This document shows, piece by piece, positions 1-7,653 of a stretch of DNA of 64,000 bases (the stretch's first letter is position 1; each line of letters begins with the position of its first letter). The position numbers were made by a program, and so were the translations under genes. The DNA is from JBGSPQ01 sp964346765 (GTDB lineage: Bacteria; Patescibacteriota; Gracilibacteria; UBA1369), in contig CAYFWB010000002.1 of NCBI GenBank assembly GCA_964346765.1, positions 124,001 to 188,000 on the forward strand. Reading direction: 5' to 3'. Under the pieces are notes generated by a model that was not told the DNA's origin, did not search any database, and saw only the letters and a program-made list of their open reading frames with translations.

Positions 1-125
1 ATAAGCGTCCAAAAATAGCCCAGAAAGGTGTTCTGATATCTTAGTTTGAAATCTGCGATGACCAGCTCTTTTATAATGCGGAGGTTGTGGTGGGTTTGGC
101 GGGCTTGAAGAAAATTTGGGGACAT
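1..125 (-). CDS. ABC-2 type exporter permease, N-terminal fragment (cut by window edge)
   Basis: A short open frame runs from an ATG at 125 off the left edge of the window (41 codons seen). The peptide holds ELVIADFKLRYQNTFLGYFW, which is the typical cytoplasmic start of Wzm/TagG-like ABC-2 permeases that export polysaccharide or teichoic-acid-like polymers: a charged amphipathic stretch with 'D-KLRY', then the start of the first membrane helix. The rest of the gene, and a partner ATPase that would be expected next to it, lie outside the window. No Shine-Dalgarno sequence is seen before the start. The family call rests on about 25 residues, so the transported substrate cannot be named. Confidence 0.6.
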   Translation of the reverse strand, partial: MSPNFLQARQTHHNLRIIKELVIADFKLRYQNTFLGYFWTL

Positions 126-167
126 GGTTTTTGGGTTGGGTGGGGGTGGTTTATCGCCGTGTGGTCT

Positions 168-201
168 ACCACCTTAAAGGTGCTTGCACCTTTAAGGTGG
201 T
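168..201. repeat. Palindromic intergenic repeat, copy 1
   Basis: Perfect inverted repeat with 16-bp arms (168-183 and 186-201) and a 2-base loop. The core arm is CACCTTAAAGGT. It shares this core with copies at 4673-4709 and 26669-26693. It lies just upstream of the ABC-2 permease start. No T-run follows on either strand, so it is not a classical intrinsic terminator. Confidence 0.85.
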
Positions 202-330
202 GGGTTGTTTATTCAGCCACCATAATCATAGCAAAAAAATTATGGTGTAAAAAGTTTTAGAAAGTAATCAGCGGTGGTTTAGCTAAATATTCAAAAATGA
301 TATAAGGCATTATTGATAAAACTTATACAC

Positions 331-363
331 AAAAAGCCCCCGCCGGATGGCGGGGGCTTTTTT
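331..363 (-). terminator. Intrinsic terminator of the SLH surface protein gene
   Basis: GC-rich hairpin AAGCCCCCGCC / GGCGGGGGCTT with a short loop, flanked by A and T runs, so it can act on both strands. It lies 34 bases past the stop codon of the large SLH protein gene on the minus strand. The rest of 126-396 holds only the palindromic repeat and no gene that I can support. Confidence 0.9.
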
Positions 364-396
364 GATAACTAGTAGATACTTATTCGTACCTATCCA

Positions 397-3300
397 TTAG
401 AAGTTAAACTGATTACCAGCTAATGGGTATGGTGATGAATCGAAGTATAGGTAGTTGTTTGTTGTATCTGCAGTATAAACTGCTTCACCATCGTTGTAGT
501 CGAATGATTCAACATTAACGATTAATGATTCGTCTGTTGCACAACCTGTTGTATCGGCATGAATGTTCAATGTAGCTACATTGCCTGTTGTAACTTCTTC
601 ACCGATAGTGTTGTTGAATTCGGCTTGTGCAAGTACTAGATCTCCACTTGAATCACCGATTTCAGTGTTGCCTCTGAACAGACGGAAGTCGGTTGGAGGT
701 GTAGTACAAGTACCAGAGAAGCTTACTTCAACTTCTTCAAGTACTCCACTGTCACCTACAGGTCCGTCTACCGCAAGGTCGAATTCAAGCATTGATACGT
801 TTGTACCGCCACCTGAAGTAGGACTTCCATCAGTTCTGGATAGTGTAGGTAAAGTGTTGTAGATTACAAAGTTACCTGGAGTTGCAGCTGTTACATTATC
901 TATTAGACCTACATCTTCACCTGAACTTTCTCCAACAGCTTTGATATCAACACCATCATTGTCGAACGTATCTCCAACACCAACTGTCACATCATTAAAG
1001 TTAAGTTCGTAATCCATTCCAGAATCAGCACCGGAAGACCTGATATTGTTAGTATCTACTACCGCAGTCAAGAGTTTTTGACCATCAGCAGGTACAACAA
1101 CGGAAAGACCTACGAATTCAGCATCAGAAGTTCCAGTTAATGATGCTGTCCCAATAGGATCAGCTCCATCGTAAAGTGTGATAGAAGATACAGCTTCGTC
1201 ATCTGCTGCTCCATCATTGTAAAGTCTCAATTTCTGGATTTCGATATCTTCGTTTTCATCAGCTTCGAATTTAACGATCAAAGAATCGTTGTCTTCAGCA
1301 CCACCCAGAAGAGCGTCATCTGTTGGGGAGCTACCGGAAAGACTGATTGTCAATGTTCCGGCACCGACGAATGAAACGGTTCTTAATGAGGCATCAACTG
1401 TCTTCTGACCAGTAGCAAGAGTATTGAACTCTTGATCTTCCGCGACTACATCAGCTGCTGCTGCAATATTCCAGTCTGCTGTATCTGTATTGTCACCAGA
1501 AGTTGTTGTGTCTGTTCTTAGAGCCACCTTAACAGTTTCACCGGCTGGGATTGTTAAGTTAACGTTGTTGAACACCGCAGTTGCAGTAACACCGGTAGAA
1601 AGGCTTTCGTTACCCTCTAGTAAAGTATAGGTAGAGCCATCCTTCTGATATAGATCCAGGTTGCTGAATACGTCTGTACATTCTTCAGCATCACCACCAT
1701 TATCTGTCCAATCACAAGTCAGAGTAAGTGATGTAACTTTGATATCAGAAGCTGATGAAGCCTGAATACTCCAGTTTGCAACTTCTACGTCTTGTTTACC
1801 ACCAACGATGTTTTGGTCTGAAGGAATTGTGGACAGATCAACAGTCAAAGTAGGATCTGCAACAGTCTGTACTTTACCTGTCATTGTACCGCCGGAAATA
1901 TCGCCCGCGGCAACTGCGTCTCCATTGCTTAGATATTCAGCATCTACAGTTGATGTATCAAATACAATTTCGAATTGAGCATCATTTGGAGCATCGTTAG
2001 CAACGTCTGCAGTGACAAAATATTCAACAGTATCTCCGGTAGTCTGATCGAATGTGTCGTTAAATGTCAGTGTATCAGTACCACCACCACAAGCATCAGC
2101 AGGATCTAAAGGTCCAGCAACTACTACTAAGTCGCCTGCAGTGTTTTCTCTCCAAACTTTAAGATCTTCAAGGTTGTCGCAATCTTCGCCAACACCACCT
2201 CCAACGTTAACAGTCAAATCGAAACTTCTCATAGTTACACCGTCACCACCGGTTGACATATTGTAAGCCATGAAAACAAAGTCTTGAGCGCCTGCCATAA
2301 CGTCACCAACGGTTGGGTTATTGGAAGAAAGAGCGAAAGCAAGATTACCACCAACGATCTCTCTTTGAGCAAGAGCAGGTGCCGGGTCAACTTCTGAAAC
2401 GTTCACACCATAGTGATAAACTTTACCGACACCTTCAATGTGCCAGTCTCTGTAGATATCAAACAGAAGGTCGTTTCCAAGACCACCAGCAATGTCTACA
2501 CGCAGTTCAAGTGTTCTGGAGTTACCTCTTTCAATGTAAATTGGATCTTCACTTAAGTCGAAAGTGAGGAAGTCTCCCTCCCATTCTCCTTCAACATCAA
2601 GAGGACTACCGGAAAGGTAAAGTGTAGTGTTCGCAAAATCTTCAGCATCTGCGCTACCTCTTTGTTTGAAGCTGATTCTTGTAACATCAACGTCTTCTTT
2701 ATTGGTAACATCAAGTTTCAGTCTAGCAACAGAAACACCTTCGTCACCGACTTCAACCTCACCGGTGTAATCGTTCACTTCGTAATCGATCCCACCAACT
2801 TGAGCTGAAGTTGTTGTCATGTAATCACCGCAAACGGCAAAGTCACCGTCTACAGGAAGCTCTTCGTTTGTACTGTCACCATAGGCAAGAATGTCATCAG
2901 ATGAACCAACACATAGAGCGTTTTGTGAGTTTTCTAAGCCAGCCATATCACCTCGCGCTTCGATCAATACACTTGATCCGGCAGGAACCATAATCGGATC
3001 GCCGCTTAGAGTGAATGTAGCTGCGTTTGTAGAAGAGTTGATAGTCTTTTCAGAACTGGTCTGAACTCCATCTACATATAGTTTAACAGAGTCAAAGTCT
3101 CCTGGAAGACCAAGACCTGCTCTGGAGATTGTAAGCTCTTCGATTCTTACATCTTCGTCAGCACCAGCTTCAAAGTTGAATACTGAGAAGAGGATGTTTG
3201 AACCATTGTTGGGAATATCAGAAGGTTCAGGTGAAGAACCGTCCAGTCTAACTGTAAGGTCTCCAGTAGCGCCAACTGTGTATCCGTCGAATGTTGCTTC

Positions 3301-4230
3301 GCCGCTTAGAAGTTCTTGACCATCCACGCTCATTACGTCAGATACTAGTAGATCGTACACTTTTGTAGAATCTTGAGCATCTGTTGTAAGTAGAGCACAC
3401 ATTGGGTCTGAAGTGGCTTCTACGTTTGTAACAGCAAGTTCGTCGCCGTTACCGTCTTCTACAACATAGTTTTCAGGCATCATTGCGCTTGTTTCATCGT
3501 AGTCGCCTGTGAAACAGACTTCTGCGGTTGTTGCGCTCATTGCATCCGCGCTGGCAACGCTGAATCCGCCGCATGAGCGTAGCATTGGAGCCATGCCGTT
3601 AGATACAATCTTGGCAATTTCCGCTCTGTTAATACTGGCTTCTGAACCGAATGTTCCATCCGGATAACCGTCGACCACACTGTTTACGTAAAGAGTTTCT
3701 ACGAATTCGTATGACCATCGGTTAACACCGACATCCGGGAATGAAGGACCACAGTTTGTATTCAGTTCCAACGGAGCACCAAGTACGATCATTTTGGCGG
3801 TCTGTTCTCTAGTAACAGCGTCAGCCGGACCGTAGTAGCCTGTTAAGGCACCTTCGTCGTCCTTGTAACCGCCTACAATGCCGTGAGCGGCAGCGGTCTC
3901 AACATATTCATAGTACCAAGTGCCGGAAGCAACATCTTTAAATGTAGCTTCATCCGGACTAACAAGGTCTATGTCAAATGCTTCAACAACCAATTTGGCC
4001 ATTTCAGCACGATTTACATTATCGCCAGGTCTATATTCTGGCATCGAACCGTTGACGACCCCGAGAGCTACGAGATCTTCAACATATGAGTAAAACCAAT
4101 CAGAGGGTTGTACATCAGGAAATGTCTCCGCCTGAGCCACGCCGATCGCAAAGAAACTTGCAACCAGTGTAGCGAGACTAAGGCTAGCCACTGTCCTTTT
4201 TACCCTCCTTAGGCCATTAACAATATCCAT
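397..4230 (-). CDS. Giant S-layer-homology surface protein
   Basis: 1277-residue exported protein. Residues 1-34 form a signal peptide (basic start, hydrophobic core, AQA cleavage site). Three SLH domains follow at about 35-85, 95-149 and 162-213, each with the FPDV...W...Y motif and a 'NRAE/TREQ' helix. SLH domains normally anchor proteins to pyruvylated cell-wall polymers. The rest is a chain of acidic, Asp/Thr/Gly-rich beta-sandwich modules with recurring lines such as 'IPAGETVKVALRTD', 'VPAGSSVLIEARGD' and 'IERGNSRTLELRVD', which suggests repeated Ig-like domains. There is no C-terminal membrane anchor. It stands alone, with its own terminator downstream and a long AT-rich leader. Likely a main S-layer component or adhesin, which is an inference. 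Confidence 0.85.
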   Translation of the reverse strand: MDIVNGLRRVKRTVASLSLATLVASFFAIGVAQAETFPDVQPSDWFYSYVEDLVALGVVNGSMPEYRPGDNVNRAEMAKLVVEAFDIDLVSPDEATFKDVASGTWYYEYVETAAAHGIVGGYKDDEGALTGYYGPADAVTREQTAKMIVLGAPLELNTNCGPSFPDVGVNRWSYEFVETLYVNSVVDGYPDGTFGSEASINRAEIAKIVSNGMAPMLRSCGGFSVASADAMSATTAEVCFTGDYDETSAMMPENYVVEDGNGDELAVTNVEATSDPMCALLTTDAQDSTKVYDLLVSDVMSVDGQELLSGEATFDGYTVGATGDLTVRLDGSSPEPSDIPNNGSNILFSVFNFEAGADEDVRIEELTISRAGLGLPGDFDSVKLYVDGVQTSSEKTINSSTNAATFTLSGDPIMVPAGSSVLIEARGDMAGLENSQNALCVGSSDDILAYGDSTNEELPVDGDFAVCGDYMTTTSAQVGGIDYEVNDYTGEVEVGDEGVSVARLKLDVTNKEDVDVTRISFKQRGSADAEDFANTTLYLSGSPLDVEGEWEGDFLTFDLSEDPIYIERGNSRTLELRVDIAGGLGNDLLFDIYRDWHIEGVGKVYHYGVNVSEVDPAPALAQREIVGGNLAFALSSNNPTVGDVMAGAQDFVFMAYNMSTGGDGVTMRSFDLTVNVGGGVGEDCDNLEDLKVWRENTAGDLVVVAGPLDPADACGGGTDTLTFNDTFDQTTGDTVEYFVTADVANDAPNDAQFEIVFDTSTVDAEYLSNGDAVAAGDISGGTMTGKVQTVADPTLTVDLSTIPSDQNIVGGKQDVEVANWSIQASSASDIKVTSLTLTCDWTDNGGDAEECTDVFSNLDLYQKDGSTYTLLEGNESLSTGVTATAVFNNVNLTIPAGETVKVALRTDTTTSGDNTDTADWNIAAAADVVAEDQEFNTLATGQKTVDASLRTVSFVGAGTLTISLSGSSPTDDALLGGAEDNDSLIVKFEADENEDIEIQKLRLYNDGAADDEAVSSITLYDGADPIGTASLTGTSDAEFVGLSVVVPADGQKLLTAVVDTNNIRSSGADSGMDYELNFNDVTVGVGDTFDNDGVDIKAVGESSGEDVGLIDNVTAATPGNFVIYNTLPTLSRTDGSPTSGGGTNVSMLEFDLAVDGPVGDSGVLEEVEVSFSGTCTTPPTDFRLFRGNTEIGDSSGDLVLAQAEFNNTIGEEVTTGNVATLNIHADTTGCATDESLIVNVESFDYNDGEAVYTADTTNNYLYFDSSPYPLAGNQFNF

Positions 4231-4969
4231 AAAACAAAGTTATGGTTAAAGGATAAATAAGTAGTAGGTATATAAAGATATATATATTTGGGTCGAGATC
4301 CTTATTATTGGGGACCTCTATTTAAATTTAACTATAAATTTAATAATTTTGTTGAGCCTTATAAAGGCTCGGAATAAGTTTTTGAGTCAAAGCGCCGTAT
4401 ATGTGCGCTTCGTTTTCGTATTGTCAAAGATCAAAATAACACCAAAGTTCGATTGTATTTTTAGATCTTTCGAGCCTCTTTCAGACTCTCTCTTTAACCT
4501 TCTACAAGCTGTTAAGTCCAGCACGTTCATCGCCCGAATTCACATTCGGATTCAACCGAAAATGTATCAAAAGGGGCGCGCAGAGTCAATCGCATACACA
4601 CTATTGAACTAATAATTTGACCGTTTGTTTCGTTAATTAACATGACAAAAAAGCGGATTATATTTTAATTACACCCCTCACCTTAAAGGTTACCTTTAAG
4701 GTGAGGGGTGGTGGAGTGCAGAAAATGTGCAAAACCGCGCTTCGATTAGCGCGCTTGGCTTGCTGTGGTTCTGTTTGCTTGAATTCAAGATAATTTACCA
4801 AAGAGGTCTGAATTCTTGATGTCAGGTTAATTTATCCATGAGGGAGTTCTCTTATGAAGTACGTTCAATACTAGAACTCCTTCTTTGGGTACGGGATTTT
4901 CTGTTTACAGATTACCTCCTTATGTACACTAAAAAACCGTACTGTTTAAGCCATTTTAGACAGTATCAA
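4231..4969. other. Long intergenic region with inverted repeats, no supported gene
   Basis: About 740 bases upstream of the SLH gene and downstream of tRNA-Glu. It contains a perfect hairpin GAGCCTT-ATA-AAGGCTC at 4354-4370, the palindromic repeat at 4673-4709, and a weaker pair GGAGTTCT/AGAACTCC at 4843-4880. A TTGACA box on the minus strand (4432-4437) has no good -10 at normal spacing. An 87-codon plus-strand frame at 4349-4612 has no coding character. The part nearest the SLH gene is probably its untranslated leader. A structured small RNA is possible, but I recognise none. Confidence 0.5.
4673..4709. repeat. Palindromic intergenic repeat, copy 2
   Basis: Perfect inverted repeat with 18-bp arms around a single T (4691). 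The inner arm is CACCTTAAAGGT, the same as in copies 1 and 3. The outer bases (ACCCCT/AGGGGT) are specific to this copy. No T-run follows. Confidence 0.85.
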
Positions 4970-5045
4970 TGGCAGTCCTAACGGGACTCGAACCCGTGTT
5001 TCCACCGTGAGAGGGTGGCGTCCTGGACCACTAGACGATAGGACC
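4970..5045 (-). tRNA. tRNA-Glu (anticodon CUC)
   Basis: 76-nt tRNA. The acceptor stem pairs GGTCCTA with TAGGACT (G-U at the end), the discriminator is G, and CCA is encoded. The anticodon loop is CTCTCAC inside a CCACC/GGTGG stem, giving CUC, which reads GAG. The T-arm GGGTTCGAGTCCC is standard. A UUC-anticodon tRNA-Glu is usually present too and must lie elsewhere. Confidence 0.95.
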
Positions 5046-5079
5046 GTGAAACATTTCTTTATTCTCTTTTTGCCAGCCG

Positions 5080-5108
5080 ATTGTAACCTATGTTGGCATA
5101 AGTTTCAA
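5080..5108 (-). promoter_or_regulatory. Promoter of tRNA-Glu
   Basis: On the minus strand, TTGAAA (5103-5108) and TACAAT (5080-5085) are separated by 17 bases. The -10 lies 34 bases before the tRNA, the same distance as for tRNA-Lys. Confidence 0.7.
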
Positions 5109-5160
5109 ATATTCGCTATATTGTTCTCCGCAGTATTTTCGGACACTATAACATAAGTAT

Positions 5161-6324
5161 ATGGCAAAAGACTTTTATGAAACTCTAGGCATATCCAAAT
5201 CCGCCAGCGACCAGGATATAAAAAAGGCGTACAGAAAATTGGCGCAAGAATATCATCCCGATAAACATAAAGGGAATAAAGAAGTTGAACAAAAATTCAA
5301 GGAGATCAATGAAGCTTACGAAGTTCTTTCGGATAAGCAGAAAAGACAAAATTACGACCAGTTCGGTTCCGCGGACTTTCAGGGATTCGAAGGCGGGCAG
5401 GGCTTTGGAGGAAACCAGGGCTTTGGCGGCGCGCAAGGTTTTAGTCAGGGTTTTGACTTTTCGAATTTTGGAGGAGGAGGCGGTTTCGCGGACATTTTTG
5501 AAACGTTTTTCGGCGGCCAGGCCAGATCATCCAGAAAGAAAAGAGGGCCTATACCGGGAAACGATATTGAATTTGAGATGAAAATCGATTTTAAAGAGGC
5601 GGCGTTTGGCACGGAAAAGGAATTGGTTATTACCAAACCTGTCGCTTGTAAGCACTGTCATGCTTCGGGAGCTGAACCCGGCAGTAAATCGGTAACCTGT
5701 AAAACATGTAACGGAACGGGTGAAATAAGGCAGGTAAAACAAACAATACTGGGACAAATGGCCACTTCAAGAACCTGCCCGGAATGTGAAGGCGAAGGAA
5801 GGGTGCATGAAAAAAAATGTACTGTTTGTAACGGCGCCACCAGAATCAGACAGGATGAAAAAATCAAGGTTAAAGTTCCGGCCGGCGTGGATAACGATTC
5901 CACAATCAGGCTGGCGGAAAAAGGTGAAGCCGGCATTTACGGCGGCCCAAGCGGTGATTTATACGTACATATTAGAGTCGCACCGAGCAAAAATTTTGTG
6001 AGAAACAATTATGACGTTCACAGTGAAGTGCATGTTCATTTACTTCAGGCTATTTTGGGCGACGAAATTCAGGTGGAGACGATTCATGAAAAGGTTAAAT
6101 TAAAAATTCCCGCCGGCACGCAAAGCGGAAAAATTTTCCGACTGAAAGAATATGGTATTGAAAAACTGCGCGGAAGCGGCAAAGGAGACCACTATGTTAA
6201 ACTTATTGTGGATATTCCCACCAAACTTTCCAGAAAAGAAAAAGAGCTTTATGCGGAACTGGCCAAAGAAAGTACAATTTTCGGCGCGGATAAGGAAGGT
6301 TTCTTTAGTAAATTTATGGGATAA
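5161..6324 (+). CDS. dnaJ: Chaperone DnaJ
   Basis: 387-residue type I J-protein that stimulates the ATPase of DnaK and holds unfolded proteins. The J domain covers about 1-70 with HPD at 32-34. A Gly/Phe-rich linker follows at about 72-125 (GGQGFGGNQGFGG). The zinc-binding region has four CxxCxxxG-type repeats (CKHCHASG, CKTCNGTG, CPECEGEG, CTVCNGAT), the last one lacking its final Gly. The C-terminal substrate domains follow to the end. No dnaK or grpE is in the window. A TATAAC box ends only 8 bases before the ATG, so the transcript may be nearly leaderless. The length is normal for DnaJ. Confidence 0.97.
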   Translation: MAKDFYETLGISKSASDQDIKKAYRKLAQEYHPDKHKGNKEVEQKFKEINEAYEVLSDKQKRQNYDQFGSADFQGFEGGQGFGGNQGFGGAQGFSQGFDFSNFGGGGGFADIFETFFGGQARSSRKKRGPIPGNDIEFEMKIDFKEAAFGTEKELVITKPVACKHCHASGAEPGSKSVTCKTCNGTGEIRQVKQTILGQMATSRTCPECEGEGRVHEKKCTVCNGATRIRQDEKIKVKVPAGVDNDSTIRLAEKGEAGIYGGPSGDLYVHIRVAPSKNFVRNNYDVHSEVHVHLLQAILGDEIQVETIHEKVKLKIPAGTQSGKIFRLKEYGIEKLRGSGKGDHYVKLIVDIPTKLSRKEKELYAELAKESTIFGADKEGFFSKFMG

Positions 6325-6344
6325 TAAAAAATGGCATGTCTACT

Positions 6345-6373
6345 TTGCCAAATATTTTTTTTATTAGTATAAT
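6345..6373 (+). promoter_or_regulatory. Promoter of the small membrane protein gene
   Basis: TTGCCA (6345-6350) and a perfect TATAAT (6368-6373) with 17 bases between them, 31 bases before the ATG at 6405. The pair TGGCA/TGCCA (about 6332-6350) followed by a T-run may also act as a weak terminator for dnaJ. Confidence 0.65.
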
Positions 6374-6404
6374 GGTGTCCAAGTGGTTTCTAATTTGTTC
6401 TTAA

Positions 6405-6977
6405 ATGAACTTAAATCTGTCTTGGGATCTTTTTATTTTGGTGTTTTTCGGCGTTATAATCGCTTATAGTTTCATAATCGGAAGAAACCAAACGTTAAAA
6501 GTGATTTCGGCCTCTTATATTGCCATTTTATGTTCCGACGCGCTGGGAAACCTGTTCGCGAAGTATTTTGCTTCTTCCGAAGCTTTTCTGAAGTTATTGA
6601 AATTGTTTTCGATCGGTAGTTCGGAACAGGCAACGGCTTTTTTCAAGGTTTTTGTTTTGATTACAATTATTGTGATGATTGCGGTAAGAGGTATGTATAA
6701 TTTTAAAACCGAAAATACGCATCCATATATGATGAAGCTTACAGTAAATGTTGTTTTGGGGATTATGAGCGCGGGGCTTATGATGAGCGCGATGTTGATT
6801 TTCGTTTCCGGATCCTCTCTGATTGCTGAACTTGTTAATCCCAACAGTCCGATTACGGACGTCTATAATCAATCGAAACTGGTCAGGATTATGATCGATT
6901 ACGCGAATTTCTGGTTTTTTGTGCCGGGTTTGAGCTTGATTTTTGTGAGTTTTCTTTCAAAAAAATCGGGGGAATAG
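6405..6977 (+). CDS. Four-helix membrane protein, CvpA-like topology
   Basis: 190-residue hydrophobic protein with about four membrane helices (roughly 9-27, 75-95, 110-133, 160-183) and short loops. The layout (helix near the N-terminus, 'AILCSDALGNLF' amphipathic stretch, long helices later) recalls CvpA/colicin V production family proteins, but no diagnostic motif is clear. It has its own promoter and sits between dnaJ and tRNA-Lys. The function is not known. The gene is supported by its hydrophobic periodicity, its promoter and its lack of overlap with any other gene. Confidence 0.7.
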   Translation: MNLNLSWDLFILVFFGVIIAYSFIIGRNQTLKVISASYIAILCSDALGNLFAKYFASSEAFLKLLKLFSIGSSEQATAFFKVFVLITIIVMIAVRGMYNFKTENTHPYMMKLTVNVVLGIMSAGLMMSAMLIFVSGSSLIAELVNPNSPITDVYNQSKLVRIMIDYANFWFFVPGLSLIFVSFLSKKSGE

Positions 6978-6986
6978 AATTTAATC

Positions 6987-7015
6987 TTGAAAAAGTGAGT
7001 TAAGCTACATAGAAT
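6987..7015 (+). promoter_or_regulatory. Promoter of tRNA-Lys
   Basis: TTGAAA (6987-6992), a 17-base spacer, and TAGAAT (7010-7015). The tRNA begins 34 bases after the -10. Confidence 0.65.
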
Positions 7016-7048
7016 AAGCTAGCTTGTTTGAAATCCGGTCTTCAGTTA

Positions 7049-7124
7049 GGGCCAATAGCTCAGTCGGTAGAGCAGCTGCCTTTTAAGCAGATGGTCGCAG
7101 GTTCGATTCCTGCTTGGCCCACCA
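7049..7124 (+). tRNA. tRNA-Lys (anticodon UUU)
   Basis: 76-nt tRNA. The acceptor stem GGGCCAA pairs with TTGGCCC, the D arm is GCTC...GAGC, the anticodon loop CTTTTAA gives UUU, the T-arm is GCAGGTTCGATTCCTGC, and the 3' end ACCA is encoded. Confidence 0.96.
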
Positions 7125-7157
7125 GTTTATTCATTTCGCAAGTTTTATTTCGGCTAC

Positions 7158-7189
7158 CCACTTGATTATCCAAGTGGCGGCTTTATAAT
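7158..7189 (+). promoter_or_regulatory. Promoter with overlapping inverted repeat before the HTH gene
   Basis: TTGATT (7162-7167), 16 bases, TATAAT (7184-7189). The inverted repeat CCACTTG...CAAGTGG (7158-7177) covers the -35 box. It could be an operator for the HTH protein encoded just downstream (autoregulation), which is an inference. Confidence 0.5.
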
Positions 7190-7218
7190 AAAGTAGATTT
7201 ATTATTAACAGAATTTTG

Positions 7219-7653
7219 ATGTCTGCAAATCTTATCACTATTCAGGAAGCGGCCGAAATAAGCGGTAAATCTGTTCAAACAATAAGACGGGCAATCAAAG
7301 CAAAAAAGTTAAAGGCCAGAAAGAAAAAAACACCGCAGGGATACAATTACGGTGTTGACCGTGAGAGTTTGATTAAGCAATACAAGATCAGACTGGCTAC
7401 CCAGGAAAAAAGTAAAAGCGGAATTAAAAAAAAGAAAAAAAACGCGCTGGCTCATCCAGAGAACAGTCCGACTTATAAAGAATTCAGAAAAATCCAGAAT
7501 GACATTGAAGATTTGATGGAAGAACAAGAGAAAACCAAAGAAAATTTTATGCGCTTCATGAAAACTTTTCAGGAAAGATTTGTGCTTCTGGAAAACCAGC
7601 TTAAGCTATTGGAAGAGCCCAAAGATAAAAAATGGTATCAGTTCTGGAAATAA
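7219..7653 (+). CDS. Small HTH DNA-binding protein with coiled-coil tail
   Basis: 144-residue protein. Residues about 4-50 (ITIQEAAEISGKSVQTIRRAIKAK) form a MerR/excisionase-type winged helix-turn-helix of the HTH_17 kind. A very basic stretch follows (about 65-80, KSGIKKKKKN), and then a helical Glu/Lys/Gln-rich region (about 88-135) that looks like a coiled coil for dimerisation. It ends with KKWYQFWK. A TTG lies just before the chosen ATG and could also start translation. Its last 22 bases overlap the next gene, so the two are probably co-transcribed. It may regulate the peptidoglycan synthase operon or itself. No exact family is recognised. Confidence 0.75.
   Translation: MSANLITIQEAAEISGKSVQTIRRAIKAKKLKARKKKTPQGYNYGVDRESLIKQYKIRLATQEKSKSGIKKKKKNALAHPENSPTYKEFRKIQNDIEDLMEEQEKTKENFMRFMKTFQERFVLLENQLKLLEEPKDKKWYQFWK

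Noticed and set aside
121..150. G-quadruplex from the run of GGG tracts upstream of the ABC-2 permease
   Set aside because: Only three close G-runs are present. A fourth is far away, so a stable quadruplex is doubtful.
168..201. Palindromic repeats as ordinary terminators
   Set aside because: No T-run on either side in any copy, and copy 1 lies upstream of a gene rather than after one. The true terminator of the SLH gene is at 331-363.
4349..4612. Plus-strand 87-codon frame upstream of the SLH gene
   Set aside because: It starts inside a hairpin, has no promoter or family likeness, and its composition looks random. The region is more likely the SLH gene leader.
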